Source: Chitinophaga pinensis
GTDB lineage: Bacteria; Bacteroidota; Bacteroidia; Chitinophagales; Chitinophagaceae
Reading direction: 5' to 3'
Length of the DNA: 64,000 nt
Assembly (NCBI GenBank): GCA_943333125.1
Contig: CALQSB010000008.1
Location: forward strand, 20,676-84,675
In this document: positions 21,442 through 32,910 of the stretch, in pieces
Numbering within the stretch: the first letter of the stretch is position 1
How the letters are laid out: every line of letters begins with the position of its first letter
Position numbers and translations under genes: made by a program
Notes under the pieces: model-generated
Told to the model about the DNA's origin: nothing
Databases searched by the model: none
What the model saw: the letters and a program-made list of their open reading frames with translations, nothing else

Positions 21442-24096
21442 ATGTTTAACTTTGAGTTGATGATAAGGAGGATTGTACTTATACTAATTTTGGGATTTTT
21501 TTGCCTCAGTTCCGATGCAAAGCATATTACCGGCGGAGAGATGATTTACGATTTGATTTCCAGCACCCCTACAACCAGAACTTTCAGAATAACACTCATT
21601 TTATTTAGAGATGAAAATTGTTTCAATTGTGCATTTATGCCTGCCAATGTAACAATTGGCATTTATAATAATGACAACAACAATCCTTACGGAGGTCCGG
21701 GCACATCACCTACAAGAGATGTTGATTTGACTATGGAAGAAACATTGCCAATAACTAATGTTCCACTTTGTATAATCAATCAGCCTACTTTAAATTATAA
21801 AGCCGGTTATTATCCATTCACGATAACGCTGAATAACAATACAAGTGGATACACAGCAGCCTACCAAACCTGTTGCAGAATTGACAACATTAATAATATC
21901 GACAATGGCGCTAACGGTGCCGGTGCTACTTACTGTACTACAATTCCAGGCCGAAGCTCCACATCAACTCTTGGAATTGACAACAGCCCCAGATTTTCAA
22001 AAGGTATTTCTATTGTTTGCCACGATAATAATTTCATTCTTGATTTCAGCGCAACAGATCCAGATGGCGATCAGCTTGTTTATACTTTATGTAATGCATA
22101 TAATGGCGGACTTGCTCAAAATGCTGCAAATATTACACCCAGTACACCTCCCTATGGGTCGTTGGTTTATATAGCTGGATTTAGTGGAATTAGTCCACTG
22201 GGCCCTTCAGGAACAATAAACACAAGTACTGGCATCATTTCCGGAACAGCACCTGCATCTGGAAAATATGTGGTATCCGTTTGTGTGAGTTCTTATCGAA
22301 ATGGGAATTATATTGCTACTCATCGAAAAGATTTCATTATTACTGTTGCTGATTGTGATTTTGCCAGTGCAGAGTTACTGCCTGATTATATTACTTGCGA
22401 TGGCTTCTCATTTAGTTTTAGCAACAGAAGTCAATCTCCGTTGAATCAAAGTGCCTATTGGGATTTCGGCGATCCAGCTTCCGGAATTAACAATACTTCC
22501 ACCTCTACAACACCTTCGCATACATTTACTACTGCTGGTATTTATAATGTTAAGTTTGTAGTTAACAGAGGTACCGCTTGTTCTGATTCTACCTTTACAT
22601 TAGTACGGGTTTTCCCGGGATTTTTTCCCGACTTTACCAATAACGCTCCTATGTGTAAAGGAAATCCTGTTCAGTTTAATGATAACACCAGAGCCACTTA
22701 CGGAACTCCAAATCAATGGCATTGGAACTTTGGCGTAAACGGAATCATTAATGACACCAGCATTTTAGCAAACCCCAGTTATACGTATAATACTCCTGGC
22801 ACCTATACTACTACTTTGATTGTAGGAAGCGACAAAGGCTGTATAGATACTATTGAAAAAACTATTTTAATAGTTGACAAGCCTGTACTCGATGTTACTA
22901 ATGATACGCTGATTTGTTCCAGAGACCAATTACAACTTAACGCAAGCACCAGTGTTTCTGGTAATTATTCCTGGACACCGAATATAAACATCAACAACCC
23001 CAATATCCCCAACCCAATTGTAACTCCTCCTGTTTCCACAATCTATTACGTAAACTACAGCGACAATTCAGGCTGCGCAAACAGAGACTCCGTTCGTGTA
23101 AGCGTTGTTGATACCGTTACTCTCAGAACAGGAAACGACACTACTATTTGCAGAACAGATGGAGTCATTTTAAGCATTTATGGAAATGCATTGAAATTCA
23201 TCTGGACTCCTGCAGCTACATTAAACAATCCATCTATTCGAAATCCAATTGCAACACCTACTTCTTTATACACTACTTATTATGTACAGGGAAATATTGG
23301 CACTTGCTTTGATAAAGATTCTATCAAGATAAAAACAATCCCTTACCCAAATATAAAAGCAGGAAACGACACGACTATTTGCTGGGGTACATCTGCGTTT
23401 CTTCATGCAAGCGGAGGCAGCACATATCTGTGGTCACCAACACGTTACTTAAGCAATCCTAATATTTCAAATCCAACAGTAGTTAATCCAGAAGCGACTT
23501 TAATCACTTACTATATCACTGTAACAGATACACTGGGTTGTCCAAAACCTGTGATAGATTCTACTGTGTTATCTATTGACAGAATTATTGCTGATGCAGG
23601 GCCACAGGATACATCAGTTGTTACCAACCAACCTTTACAATTGAACGCAACCGGAAGTACTAATTATTTGTGGACCCCGATCACTCAATGGCTGAGTAAC
23701 CCTAATGTTTTTAATCCTGTTGCATCACCATTGGATGATATTAAATATACTGTCGTGGTAAGCAATAACATTGGCTGCAAAGGAACTGATAGTATTAATG
23801 TTCATTATTACAAAGTACTTCCCGATTTTTTCATTCCAACTGCTTTCAGTCCTAATGGCGATGGCCTCAATGATGTATTAACTCCACTTGCTTTAGGCAT
23901 GAAGTCTGTAGATAATTTTATTATTTATAACCGCTGGGGTCAATTGCTTTTTAAAACATCTCTTATTGGTGTTGGCTGGAATGGAAAATACAAAAGCGCA
24001 GTTCAGGAAACCGGAACTTATGTATGGTATGCTGAGGGAACAGATTATGCCAATAAAAAAATACAAAGAAAAGGCACGGTAGTATTGATTAGATAA
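21442..24096 (+). CDS. Large secreted PKD-type adhesin-like protein with T9SS type-B (gliding motility-associated) C-terminal domain
   Basis: Signal peptide (alternate start 21460), PKD-like segments, ~80-aa repeats (NDTTIC...WTP...NPNI.NP), C-terminal FIPTAFSPNGDGLNDVL...YNRWGQLLF. Confidence 0.9.
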   Translation: MFNFELMIRRIVLILILGFFCLSSDAKHITGGEMIYDLISSTPTTRTFRITLILFRDENCFNCAFMPANVTIGIYNNDNNNPYGGPGTSPTRDVDLTMEETLPITNVPLCIINQPTLNYKAGYYPFTITLNNNTSGYTAAYQTCCRIDNINNIDNGANGAGATYCTTIPGRSSTSTLGIDNSPRFSKGISIVCHDNNFILDFSATDPDGDQLVYTLCNAYNGGLAQNAANITPSTPPYGSLVYIAGFSGISPLGPSGTINTSTGIISGTAPASGKYVVSVCVSSYRNGNYIATHRKDFIITVADCDFASAELLPDYITCDGFSFSFSNRSQSPLNQSAYWDFGDPASGINNTSTSTTPSHTFTTAGIYNVKFVVNRGTACSDSTFTLVRVFPGFFPDFTNNAPMCKGNPVQFNDNTRATYGTPNQWHWNFGVNGIINDTSILANPSYTYNTPGTYTTTLIVGSDKGCIDTIEKTILIVDKPVLDVTNDTLICSRDQLQLNASTSVSGNYSWTPNININNPNIPNPIVTPPVSTIYYVNYSDNSGCANRDSVRVSVVDTVTLRTGNDTTICRTDGVILSIYGNALKFIWTPAATLNNPSIRNPIATPTSLYTTYYVQGNIGTCFDKDSIKIKTIPYPNIKAGNDTTICWGTSAFLHASGGSTYLWSPTRYLSNPNISNPTVVNPEATLITYYITVTDTLGCPKPVIDSTVLSIDRIIADAGPQDTSVVTNQPLQLNATGSTNYLWTPITQWLSNPNVFNPVASPLDDIKYTVVVSNNIGCKGTDSINVHYYKVLPDFFIPTAFSPNGDGLNDVLTPLALGMKSVDNFIIYNRWGQLLFKTSLIGVGWNGKYKSAVQETGTYVWYAEGTDYANKKIQRKGTVVLIR

Positions 24097-24211
24097 TTAA
24101 GTCTGTTTAACCCGGATTCTTAATCCTACTTTCATAAACCCAGATTTACTTTTTTTATTAGCAAGGCCTGTCTTAATTTGCGCATTGATAAATAATTTAA
24201 AAACGAATGCT

Positions 24212-24970
24212 ATGACAAAGACAGTTTTTATAACCGGTGCTACTTCTGGAATAGGCAAGGCCTGTGCTGAAAAATTTGCTGCAGCTGGCTACCATCTTAT
24301 TTTAACAGGTAGAAGAAATGAACGATTAGCAGAAATGAAAACCAAATTGGAATTAATATATGGAATTAACATAAAGACGTTGAATTTCGATGTACAACAA
24401 AGAGAAATTGTATTTGAAATGATTAACAGCCTTTCTGATGAATGGAAGAAAATAGATATCCTGATTAATAACGCCGGACTTTCTATTGGGCGAGACAGCT
24501 TTCTTGATTCGAAACTCGATGACTGGGAAACTATGATGCATACTAACGTTGATGGATTACTTTATGTAACCAAAGCTTTGCTGCCTTTTTTAATAGAACA
24601 AAAAGCCCATGTAATTAATATGGGTTCTATTGCCGGCAAAGAAATTTATGAAAACGGAAACATTTATTGTGCCAGTAAATTTGCTGTTGATGCTATTTCA
24701 AGATCCATGAGAGTAGACTTATTGAAATACGGAATGAGGGTTACTGCTATACATCCCGGTGCCGTAGAAACAGAATTTTCTTTAGTAAGATACAAGGGTG
24801 ATCAGGAAAAAGCCGACAATGTGTACAAGGGATTGAAGCCATTAACCGGAGATGATATTGCTGATATTATTTTTTATGCAGCAACCTTACCAAAGCATGT
24901 ATGCCTCAACGAGATTAGCGTAACTCCAACCCAACAAGCTGGGACTTATTATTTTCACCGAGATTCATAA
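24212..24970 (+). CDS. SDR family NAD(P)-dependent oxidoreductase
   Basis: TGATSGIGKACAEKFA, NNAG, YCASKFAVDAISRSMR; ATG at 24212 preferred. Confidence 0.93.
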   Translation: MTKTVFITGATSGIGKACAEKFAAAGYHLILTGRRNERLAEMKTKLELIYGINIKTLNFDVQQREIVFEMINSLSDEWKKIDILINNAGLSIGRDSFLDSKLDDWETMMHTNVDGLLYVTKALLPFLIEQKAHVINMGSIAGKEIYENGNIYCASKFAVDAISRSMRVDLLKYGMRVTAIHPGAVETEFSLVRYKGDQEKADNVYKGLKPLTGDDIADIIFYAATLPKHVCLNEISVTPTQQAGTYYFHRDS

Positions 24971-25010
24971 TTATTACAACTACTATACATCATGATTATA
25001 TAAGCATCAT

Positions 25011-28000
25011 TTATGGCGCCAGTGAAATCCGTATTTGAACCCCAGCTCTTGTATTGGTGGTAGGTGCGCTCGATGAAATGTAAGGCTTAACTCTTCTTTG
25101 GTCGTAATAAAGTTTAATATTAATTCTGCTGTTAAGGAAATAATCTATCGTAGGGCTTATAGAAGTTTCTTTACTTCCTCCTGTTGCAAAATTATTATCC
25201 TGATCTAAACGACTATTAGCAGTAACATTATCTCTAACTCTGAAATCAATTCTAAAATTAATTTCATTATCTAACTTACCCGATTTGTTTTTACTTAAGA
25301 AAGCAGGCAATTTCAATCCGCCGAATAACTTAAGTCCTTTCTTACGATACCCAGCACCAATAGTATATTCAGTGCTTCTTACTTCACTCAATTGATAATC
25401 ATTCAGGCTTAAGCTCAATTGTCTAGATTTAGAATATTCAAACTTAGCCTGCACTTGATTCACAAACATCATATCCACACCTACGAGAGGAGAAAACTGC
25501 TCCTGTATGCTAACGTTAGGCACAAGGAAATAAGGAATAAAGTTCTTTGAACTGGTATCATAAAAAGAAGGGTACCCATATCTCGAAACATCCTGATAGA
25601 ATAAAGCAGAAGTAAACCCGTTCATACTAAGACTTCCGGTGTAGCCATGAGAAATAGTAAGGTTTGTAAAGATTTTATCAAGTGGCTTAACTTTACTTAA
25701 TCCGTTGTAATCAATTTTCCAGTTAGGCTCCGGCAATATTGCCTTGAATGGATTGGATCTCAGATTACCATTATTCTGATTAATCAATCCAATACTATTC
25801 GGATCCTGGTCAGTATATGCAGCAATGAATGAAGGGATCAACACATCTACGGCATATTTTCCGTACCCATAATAAAATCCATCCGCCCCAACCTGATTAT
25901 TACTGTATGGATTTAACTTGCCCATTCGTTCAGACAAAATAACCCTGTTGCTTTCAAAAGTTTTGAATGTAGTAGAAACTCTGTTGGGATCAAATTTTCC
26001 AAATAAAGTTTTAAAGGCAATGTATGAAACATCAAAGCTTCCACCTGCATAAGGGTTCAGGTGTTTGAATTCAGGATTTTGTCCATTCAATGAAGTATCA
26101 ATATATCTATAAGTTTCGCTGTAACTTTTGCTGAAAGATTTACTGATATTTATAGTGATGTTCAAATCACGAACAGGTTCGAGCTGTGCTGACAGGGTAA
26201 TTTTCTGATCCAGATTTTGTTGAATCATCGAATTGAAATTACTGTCTCTGGAAATCAACCCTGATTGTCCTTTTTTGTTAAGCCAACTTGTATCCGGCTG
26301 CCAGCCCATAATAAAATCAAAGCCTGGTGACTGACTTTTAAAATTCTGTCCTACAAATTGAGTGCTGTCCATATACCCAGGAAGTCGTGTACTTGCATTT
26401 TCTGAAGCCGTAAAATTCACCTGCTTTAAACTGGTAAGTAGTTTTCCAAATACTTTCATTCCATTACTTACGTAAGGCATCGCAGATTTATCTACAATTT
26501 TCCTGGTTCTTAACACCTTTTTTCCTGATTTTGTCATTACCGAATCTTTCACTTTGGTAATTCTATTTCTCCACTTTTGCTGATCCTCTTTATTGGAAGG
26601 CTGATCTAATTGTTTTATCCATTTCGATTTCTGATAAATCTTGGTTAGATCCATTTGCACCGTTGCTTCTTTTTGCTGTCCGTTTTCTAAGAAGTTACCC
26701 AGATTAACCGCTAATCTTGATGCGCCAATCCATCTGTAAGCTGCTTGATATCTTATATTAACTGTTGTCCAGTCCAACAAAGGAAACTTAGCTGTCGGCA
26801 ACGTGTAGGAGATATTGGCTGTTTGATTAAATATCGTATTTCTTCCTCCTTTTAATAAGTTCCTGAGTATAGTATCTTTTTTTGCTTTGGTATCAATTCT
26901 TCCTGCGGGCTCATCAATTCTTGAATTATTAGTAGCGGTATAGTCAAAATTAATTGACTTGGTAAAATTCCACCTCATAATATAATCCCGCTGCATTGTG
27001 AAATATTTGTCATAGGTCTCCGGTATAATGTATTTGGTTTCACCAACGCTTCTTGGCCTAATAGCGCCAAACTGCCGGCTAATATCAGCCCTGAAACTTA
27101 ATTGTGATGGCAAATAATTGAAGTTGATATCTTTCACTAAACTGAGCCACTTAGTTTTTGATTTTCCTAAAATTTTCTTGAAGGGTTCGAAATATTTTGG
27201 TTGTGGGGAATAATTATATCCGATTGCACCGCGGTGCCTGGTTACCAAATTATTTTCGATGAGCGGATTGTGACTTTCTGTTTTTATGAATGAATAACTG
27301 ACATCCACATTTTCAATGTCATAAATTTTGGGAGACTTCCCATTGGTTTTATTTTTTCTGACATTGGTGAAGTTCAAAGTTTTTACAGAATTGAAATCGA
27401 TGGCGTTGTTTTTGATAGAATCTCTTTGAGATCTTGGGGATGTAATCAGTTTGTCTTTTAATTTGATGTCAAGATCATAAGGGTCATACTGCGGAGTACT
27501 TGTTGATTGCGTATAGCTTGCATAAACAGGAATTGACATGCCCGATTTTTTAGGTAACAACTTGCCCAACTCAAGATTAGTAGACAAATCGAATTGTAAA
27601 AAATCATCTCTGAATCGTTCTCCTACTCGTTGTTCAAGTGTACCAAAGCCTCTGCTATGTGCATTAGCAGAAACTGACACTGTTCCCAGGTCTGCCAAAT
27701 TAAGATCTACTCTTCCTAAAACTGCAAATCCTCCTTGCTCATTGATAGATGACAATCTTAATTCATTAACCCATATTTGTCCGCAGGCTGCAGGTGAATT
27801 TGTATTTTCAACACCGAGAAGTATGCCCCTGATCTCGCCTAAATTTGGATTTCCAATTACCCCATAGGTTTGACCGTTAGATTGCAATTGTTGAAACAAT
27901 CTCCCCAATGAAACACTGGAAAGATTTCTGGCTTGTTTTAGTTTAGTAAGTACCTCCAACTCCACATCAAGTGAATTAGAAGGATACCATAAAGAATCAT

Positions 28001-31000
28001 TGTATTGGTCCGAATCAGGATCCACTCCTGAAGTTAACGGGGTAAGCATCAGCGGTATTCGAATTTCATAGTAATTACTTACGAAATCTGTACCCAGTCT
28101 GATAACAGCAGTAAGATCTTTATCTTCTATTGTATTTGCCGGATTCTGAGATTGCTCCGCATGAATATACATAGATAGTTTTCCAAACTGTCTCAGATCT
28201 CTGTTCGCAAATGTTTGAAAAACACCTTTTGCATCTGATTTTCTCATATTGCAAAAAGTCATACTCAGCGCCTGTTCATTTTGAAGTAAGTTAACCCCGT
28301 TGTTACTCAGTGTTTGTACACGTTGAATATCCTTTGGTGTACGATAAGGTAACGGAGTTCTTTTGTCATTTTCTTCAATGTTTACCGCTTCCACATTGAA
28401 AGGCGTTGTACTTGTTGGAGAATACAAACCGGTAGAATCTATTTTATACTGAAACTTACGCCAGATATTTCTGGTCAGTTGAAGTAATCCAAATCTCATC
28501 ACAACACTGTCTTCAAAACCGGTAAGAAACATCCTCATAAATCTTATCGATTTGAAATCAGGAATATTGCCGATTTTTCTGTCATAGCTTGCTATGGGGA
28601 TTCTGAACTGATACCATGTTTCATTTCTCACTGATCCGTTAACCAGATTTATGGGAACTTCTTTTTTATCAACTATATAATTATTTCCAATCAGCATTTC
28701 TGCCGCATCTTTAGGTTTGATATCAACGATGTATTGAAAATATTCTTCAGTTTCGTTTAGGGTATTATCTTTATTAAGATCTTCTGCATCAGGATACAAT
28801 GTTGCTGCTGATGAAAATTCGCTGCCATTTGAAATAGGCGAATTTCCTTCGGGCCCATTATAACTCTTGTATCTAATTAAAATTCCGTCGGTTCCCGAAA
28901 ATCCTGCATCTCTGTAATTTCTATAATCATCACTGGATGGATCTTTCAATGCTTCCTGATAAACTGCTGAGCCGGTGCCAAAATTAGCTGCCAAATCAGC
29001 CAAATATACATCATGGAAATTCACTTCAGCGGTATCCGTCATTCCATCAAACCCAATGTCCTGGTATAAACGATCGTTAGGTATGTTACTAAATGCATTC
29101 GTTACCTGAATAGGGTTTCGTGGCACTCTTCCCCAAACTGTGTTATCAACAGGAGAAGGGGCATTAGGAGTATTCAATCCATTTTCATAAAATCTTCTGC
29201 CATCTTTCAACACATCTTCTGATATATTTCCCAGATTAAAATAAAGTTTGCCTCCGGTAGAGGAACTGTATTGGGGAAGTATAAAAGGATCCTGCATCCA
29301 AAACTCTATGAATTCAATATTACTGGTTTCGAAATCAGACTGATCGATACTTCGCATTAATCCTCCATATTTGGTTTTGGGATCAACAAAATTACCGTCC
29401 GATCTGATTTTAGCGGGATCAGATTCATAATTATACGGACCTACATTTTTAGGGTAATAAGCCATATCAAATGTCACCAGCTGACTTTCGCCAAATCCAG
29501 TTGTTTTCTGAGGAAAGATTTCTTTTTGATAAACTTGTCTTACTCTTGGATCACTTAGTTCATTACGATCACTGATTGGATTATTAGGCGCATCAATTTG
29601 CTGAAGCGTTTGTTCTATCTGATACCAGGCGATTTTAGCCCGGCTTTTTCCATAATCCAAGCTATTATTTAATAACGCCTCAGGAAATAATTCTATTCCA
29701 AGGCGATCTGTTGCGTGAGCAGGCGCTGAAGACATAACCCAGCTGATTAATGGAAATCTAAGATCTATTCCTGATTTACATCCTTCAAAATCGTCAATAT
29801 AAATAACTCCATTACTACCCTTCCCTATCTGTGGCGCGTGGCCGGGTTGTAGAAAGGCACCCTCACCGTAAGCATTAAGTGTTGATGGAACCTTTGTGTT
29901 ATAGAAAGGAAGTTTATCCAGAATCTTAGTAAGACGAGGGACATCTTTTTTGAAATTCACATCAGCACCATACATAGTATTTCTTATCGGCTCTTCTCCA
30001 TAATTAACCTTAGTGAAAAAAGGACGTTCTCCCAATCTTACTATTGTAGCTCCAAAAGACAATTGTTCTTTTGCATTATTCTTGGCCAAGTAGTCAAAAC
30101 GCAGGCCCATATAATTTCTTTGTTGTAAACCAAACGTTGCATTATTTTCGAAATTAACCTGTACTGGAAGCCCTGCATTCAAGATGGCTTGATTGGTCAT
30201 TTTGATGGTACCTAAATCATAATTAATGTCATAGTCTACCCCTTCTATTAAGGTTCTTCCTCCTGCCGATACCGTAACTGATCCTTTTGGAATGTTATAG
30301 CCAATACTGATTTCTGATGAGCCTGAAGTTTTTGCTGTTCCTTTCAAAACAAACCGATTCAAATTGGGGTACTGCTGTGCCACAGCTTTTATTGAATCAT
30401 ATAAATAATAGTACAAGGTATCGCTTACCTGAGCTGGAATCACATCGTAAATCTGAGGAGCCAAATCTCTGCCAAAGGGCTCAAGCACTGGAAAAATGAC
30501 TCGGCTATATTGTGATACCACTGTAAATCCTTCCACATAGTCAAACACCCCATCCGGCTGAGGATCAAGCTGACTATTCAAACGATCAAGATTTATTAAT
30601 GAAATTATTGGAGTGCCTAAATTTTTATCACCAAAAGGAGCATATCTTTTAGCCCCTAACCCTGGCTGTTGGTAAAGGACATCTAACTTAAAATCAGTTG
30701 AAGAAAGATTTCCGTAACCAATGGTGTACACATTTTTCATCATCAGCTGCCAAATAGGTAATGCTGGTCTTTGTGAAGTTGCTTTTAATAACTTAAGAAA
30801 AAGTACTTTCTGAGATGCAGATGTACTGTCTGGAGGAACGTCCTGAGAAAACTCCCCTACCTGATAAATTCTTCCATTAAATGAATATTGGAATGCCACA
30901 CCAAGCACTTCATCGGTTTGCAAAGGCTGACTAAGCGACAACATTCCTAATTGTCTGCTATAAGTATATTGTGTTGAATCCAGTTTTCTTGCAAATGTTT

Positions 31001-32297
31001 TTTCAAAATCCTGAACCGGACTCAATCCAAGGTTCTGAAGATTATTAAACACCAATGCCGAATTTCTGGCGTCTGGCTGATTTAAAATATTGGAAAGAAG
31101 ATCGTTCGATGAATTGAATGGAACGGCAAGGCCAGTAAGCACATTTATTATTGGTGGCTGTATATAAGGATTTTTTTCGCCAAGATCCGCCAATCCAACG
31201 ATGTCTCTTGTTTCGGTAGTGGTCCCGTTTTTATTGGTTACCCAAACCTCCATTCTAAGAATTTGAACAGGAGCAGTAATGGCAGGAAGGTTTGACATTA
31301 CTTTATTATAATTGTCTTTAAAATATTGCGCCACTAAAAAGTGTCTGTTTTCTTCATATTCATCTGCCTTGATTTCGAAAGGGGTTGCCGCAGTACCACC
31401 TTGCAGATTTACACTTTGACGCTGCGATTTTTGATTAGCCAGCACACCTGTGATAAACAATTTTCCAAATTGCAACTGAGTTTTTAATCCAAATAATTGC
31501 TGGGCCCCCGGAATCAATGTTCCTTTTGCAGGGAAAGTAACATTACCTGCTTCAAATCTTTTAAGAATCTCATCATCTTTTCCTGAGTAATCTAATTTGA
31601 GTTGATTGTCGAGATCGAAATTTGCGAGGGTATTATAATTTATTGGGAATTTAAGTTTGTCGCCGATACTGGCATTTACATTCAACTGTGTGTTCATTTG
31701 AAAATCCAGTCCGCCATTTTTCCTTGCTCTTTCGGGCAAAGTCGGGTTGTCGATTTTCTGACCCTGATATCCTGCTGTAACATCCACGTTTCCCTGAGGC
31801 GTAATATCTATTTTGCCATTACCAAAAAGCCGGTTGAATAAATCATCGGTTAACGATAATTTAGGCTTCAGGAATTTTCCTCGATTTAAAATGTTGGTAG
31901 TATTGGATCTTTTTTGAAAATAAGAAATTTCTGCCTGACGATTTTTAATAGCCCAATATTCGTTAAAAGAATAACTCATCGGCGTTCTAAAGTAACGATT
32001 TCCGATTTTCTCATAAACAATATATCTTTTAGAATCGTAATCATAAACGATTGAATCTTTAAGATTAGATGGCTGGAAAGCATTGAAAGAATTATAATTG
32101 CTTACCGATAAATTATCCCCCCTTCTGTCGGAAATTGGATAAGGCAAGCTGAGCACAGAGGGATTAACAGAAGTATCCTGTATAAAGTCGGGATTGCCAG
32201 TACCTCCGAATGAATTATTTACATCGAAGACTAAAAACAAAGCCAGACATACCGCTAATCTCATTAGTGTATGGATAATTTTTTGTTTAAAAAACAT
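25011..32297 (-). CDS. sprA: T9SS outer-membrane translocon / gliding protein SprA
   Basis: 2428-aa secreted protein with SprA hallmark segments (DITPQGNVDVTAGYQGQKIDNPTLPERARKNGGLDFQMNTQLNVNASIGDKL; IYIDDFEGCKSGIDLRFP); adjacent to ruvA. Confidence 0.94.
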   Translation of the reverse strand: MFFKQKIIHTLMRLAVCLALFLVFDVNNSFGGTGNPDFIQDTSVNPSVLSLPYPISDRRGDNLSVSNYNSFNAFQPSNLKDSIVYDYDSKRYIVYEKIGNRYFRTPMSYSFNEYWAIKNRQAEISYFQKRSNTTNILNRGKFLKPKLSLTDDLFNRLFGNGKIDITPQGNVDVTAGYQGQKIDNPTLPERARKNGGLDFQMNTQLNVNASIGDKLKFPINYNTLANFDLDNQLKLDYSGKDDEILKRFEAGNVTFPAKGTLIPGAQQLFGLKTQLQFGKLFITGVLANQKSQRQSVNLQGGTAATPFEIKADEYEENRHFLVAQYFKDNYNKVMSNLPAITAPVQILRMEVWVTNKNGTTTETRDIVGLADLGEKNPYIQPPIINVLTGLAVPFNSSNDLLSNILNQPDARNSALVFNNLQNLGLSPVQDFEKTFARKLDSTQYTYSRQLGMLSLSQPLQTDEVLGVAFQYSFNGRIYQVGEFSQDVPPDSTSASQKVLFLKLLKATSQRPALPIWQLMMKNVYTIGYGNLSSTDFKLDVLYQQPGLGAKRYAPFGDKNLGTPIISLINLDRLNSQLDPQPDGVFDYVEGFTVVSQYSRVIFPVLEPFGRDLAPQIYDVIPAQVSDTLYYYLYDSIKAVAQQYPNLNRFVLKGTAKTSGSSEISIGYNIPKGSVTVSAGGRTLIEGVDYDINYDLGTIKMTNQAILNAGLPVQVNFENNATFGLQQRNYMGLRFDYLAKNNAKEQLSFGATIVRLGERPFFTKVNYGEEPIRNTMYGADVNFKKDVPRLTKILDKLPFYNTKVPSTLNAYGEGAFLQPGHAPQIGKGSNGVIYIDDFEGCKSGIDLRFPLISWVMSSAPAHATDRLGIELFPEALLNNSLDYGKSRAKIAWYQIEQTLQQIDAPNNPISDRNELSDPRVRQVYQKEIFPQKTTGFGESQLVTFDMAYYPKNVGPYNYESDPAKIRSDGNFVDPKTKYGGLMRSIDQSDFETSNIEFIEFWMQDPFILPQYSSSTGGKLYFNLGNISEDVLKDGRRFYENGLNTPNAPSPVDNTVWGRVPRNPIQVTNAFSNIPNDRLYQDIGFDGMTDTAEVNFHDVYLADLAANFGTGSAVYQEALKDPSSDDYRNYRDAGFSGTDGILIRYKSYNGPEGNSPISNGSEFSSAATLYPDAEDLNKDNTLNETEEYFQYIVDIKPKDAAEMLIGNNYIVDKKEVPINLVNGSVRNETWYQFRIPIASYDRKIGNIPDFKSIRFMRMFLTGFEDSVVMRFGLLQLTRNIWRKFQYKIDSTGLYSPTSTTPFNVEAVNIEENDKRTPLPYRTPKDIQRVQTLSNNGVNLLQNEQALSMTFCNMRKSDAKGVFQTFANRDLRQFGKLSMYIHAEQSQNPANTIEDKDLTAVIRLGTDFVSNYYEIRIPLMLTPLTSGVDPDSDQYNDSLWYPSNSLDVELEVLTKLKQARNLSSVSLGRLFQQLQSNGQTYGVIGNPNLGEIRGILLGVENTNSPAACGQIWVNELRLSSINEQGGFAVLGRVDLNLADLGTVSVSANAHSRGFGTLEQRVGERFRDDFLQFDLSTNLELGKLLPKKSGMSIPVYASYTQSTSTPQYDPYDLDIKLKDKLITSPRSQRDSIKNNAIDFNSVKTLNFTNVRKNKTNGKSPKIYDIENVDVSYSFIKTESHNPLIENNLVTRHRGAIGYNYSPQPKYFEPFKKILGKSKTKWLSLVKDINFNYLPSQLSFRADISRQFGAIRPRSVGETKYIIPETYDKYFTMQRDYIMRWNFTKSINFDYTATNNSRIDEPAGRIDTKAKKDTILRNLLKGGRNTIFNQTANISYTLPTAKFPLLDWTTVNIRYQAAYRWIGASRLAVNLGNFLENGQQKEATVQMDLTKIYQKSKWIKQLDQPSNKEDQQKWRNRITKVKDSVMTKSGKKVLRTRKIVDKSAMPYVSNGMKVFGKLLTSLKQVNFTASENASTRLPGYMDSTQFVGQNFKSQSPGFDFIMGWQPDTSWLNKKGQSGLISRDSNFNSMIQQNLDQKITLSAQLEPVRDLNITINISKSFSKSYSETYRYIDTSLNGQNPEFKHLNPYAGGSFDVSYIAFKTLFGKFDPNRVSTTFKTFESNRVILSERMGKLNPYSNNQVGADGFYYGYGKYAVDVLIPSFIAAYTDQDPNSIGLINQNNGNLRSNPFKAILPEPNWKIDYNGLSKVKPLDKIFTNLTISHGYTGSLSMNGFTSALFYQDVSRYGYPSFYDTSSKNFIPYFLVPNVSIQEQFSPLVGVDMMFVNQVQAKFEYSKSRQLSLSLNDYQLSEVRSTEYTIGAGYRKKGLKLFGGLKLPAFLSKNKSGKLDNEINFRIDFRVRDNVTANSRLDQDNNFATGGSKETSISPTIDYFLNSRINIKLYYDQRRVKPYISSSAPTTNTRAGVQIRISLAP

Positions 32298-32325
32298 TCA
32301 GCGAAACGGTTAATGTAGATTTTTA

Positions 32326-32910
32326 TCAAATGGCTTTTAATGCTTTTTTTATGAGTACTTCTAAATTATGAGATTCCGGTTCTATTCGAATAACTTTCTG
32401 AATGGCCTGCTCAGCCTGTGCTTTTGAAATCCCCAGAGCTGTCAAAGCAATCACTGCATCTTGTTCCAGACTATTTACCATCATCACTGAAGTTCCGGTT
32501 TGTGGAAGATATTTACCCACTTTATCCCTTAATTCTAGTACCAGTCGTTCTGCAGTTTTTTTTCCAATCCCTTTAACGCTTTCCAGTAATTTTATGTTTC
32601 CCTGTACAATTGCCAGATTTATTTCTTCAGGCTTTATTGCCGAAAGCATCATCCTGGCTGTTGAGGCTCCTACTCCGGAAACACTGATTAACAAAAGAAA
32701 AATATCTTTCTCCTGTTTATCGAAAAAACCAAAAAGTACATGCCCGTCTTCTTTTACCTGAAGGTGAGTGAACAATTTCCCTTCCGTCAGATTTTGTATA
32801 GCCGAATAGGTATTCAAACTAATATTTACTTCAAAGCCAACACCATTGACATCGATATAAATCTGAGCCGGACTTTTATAAGTAAATTTTCCATTCAGAT
32901 ACGCGTACAT
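32326..32910 (-). CDS. ruvA: Holliday junction branch migration protein RuvA
   Basis: MYAYLNGKFTYKSPAQIYIDVNGVGFEV, GVGASTARMMLS, GIGKKTAERLVLELRDK. Confidence 0.96.
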   Translation of the reverse strand: MYAYLNGKFTYKSPAQIYIDVNGVGFEVNISLNTYSAIQNLTEGKLFTHLQVKEDGHVLFGFFDKQEKDIFLLLISVSGVGASTARMMLSAIKPEEINLAIVQGNIKLLESVKGIGKKTAERLVLELRDKVGKYLPQTGTSVMMVNSLEQDAVIALTALGISKAQAEQAIQKVIRIEPESHNLEVLIKKALKAI

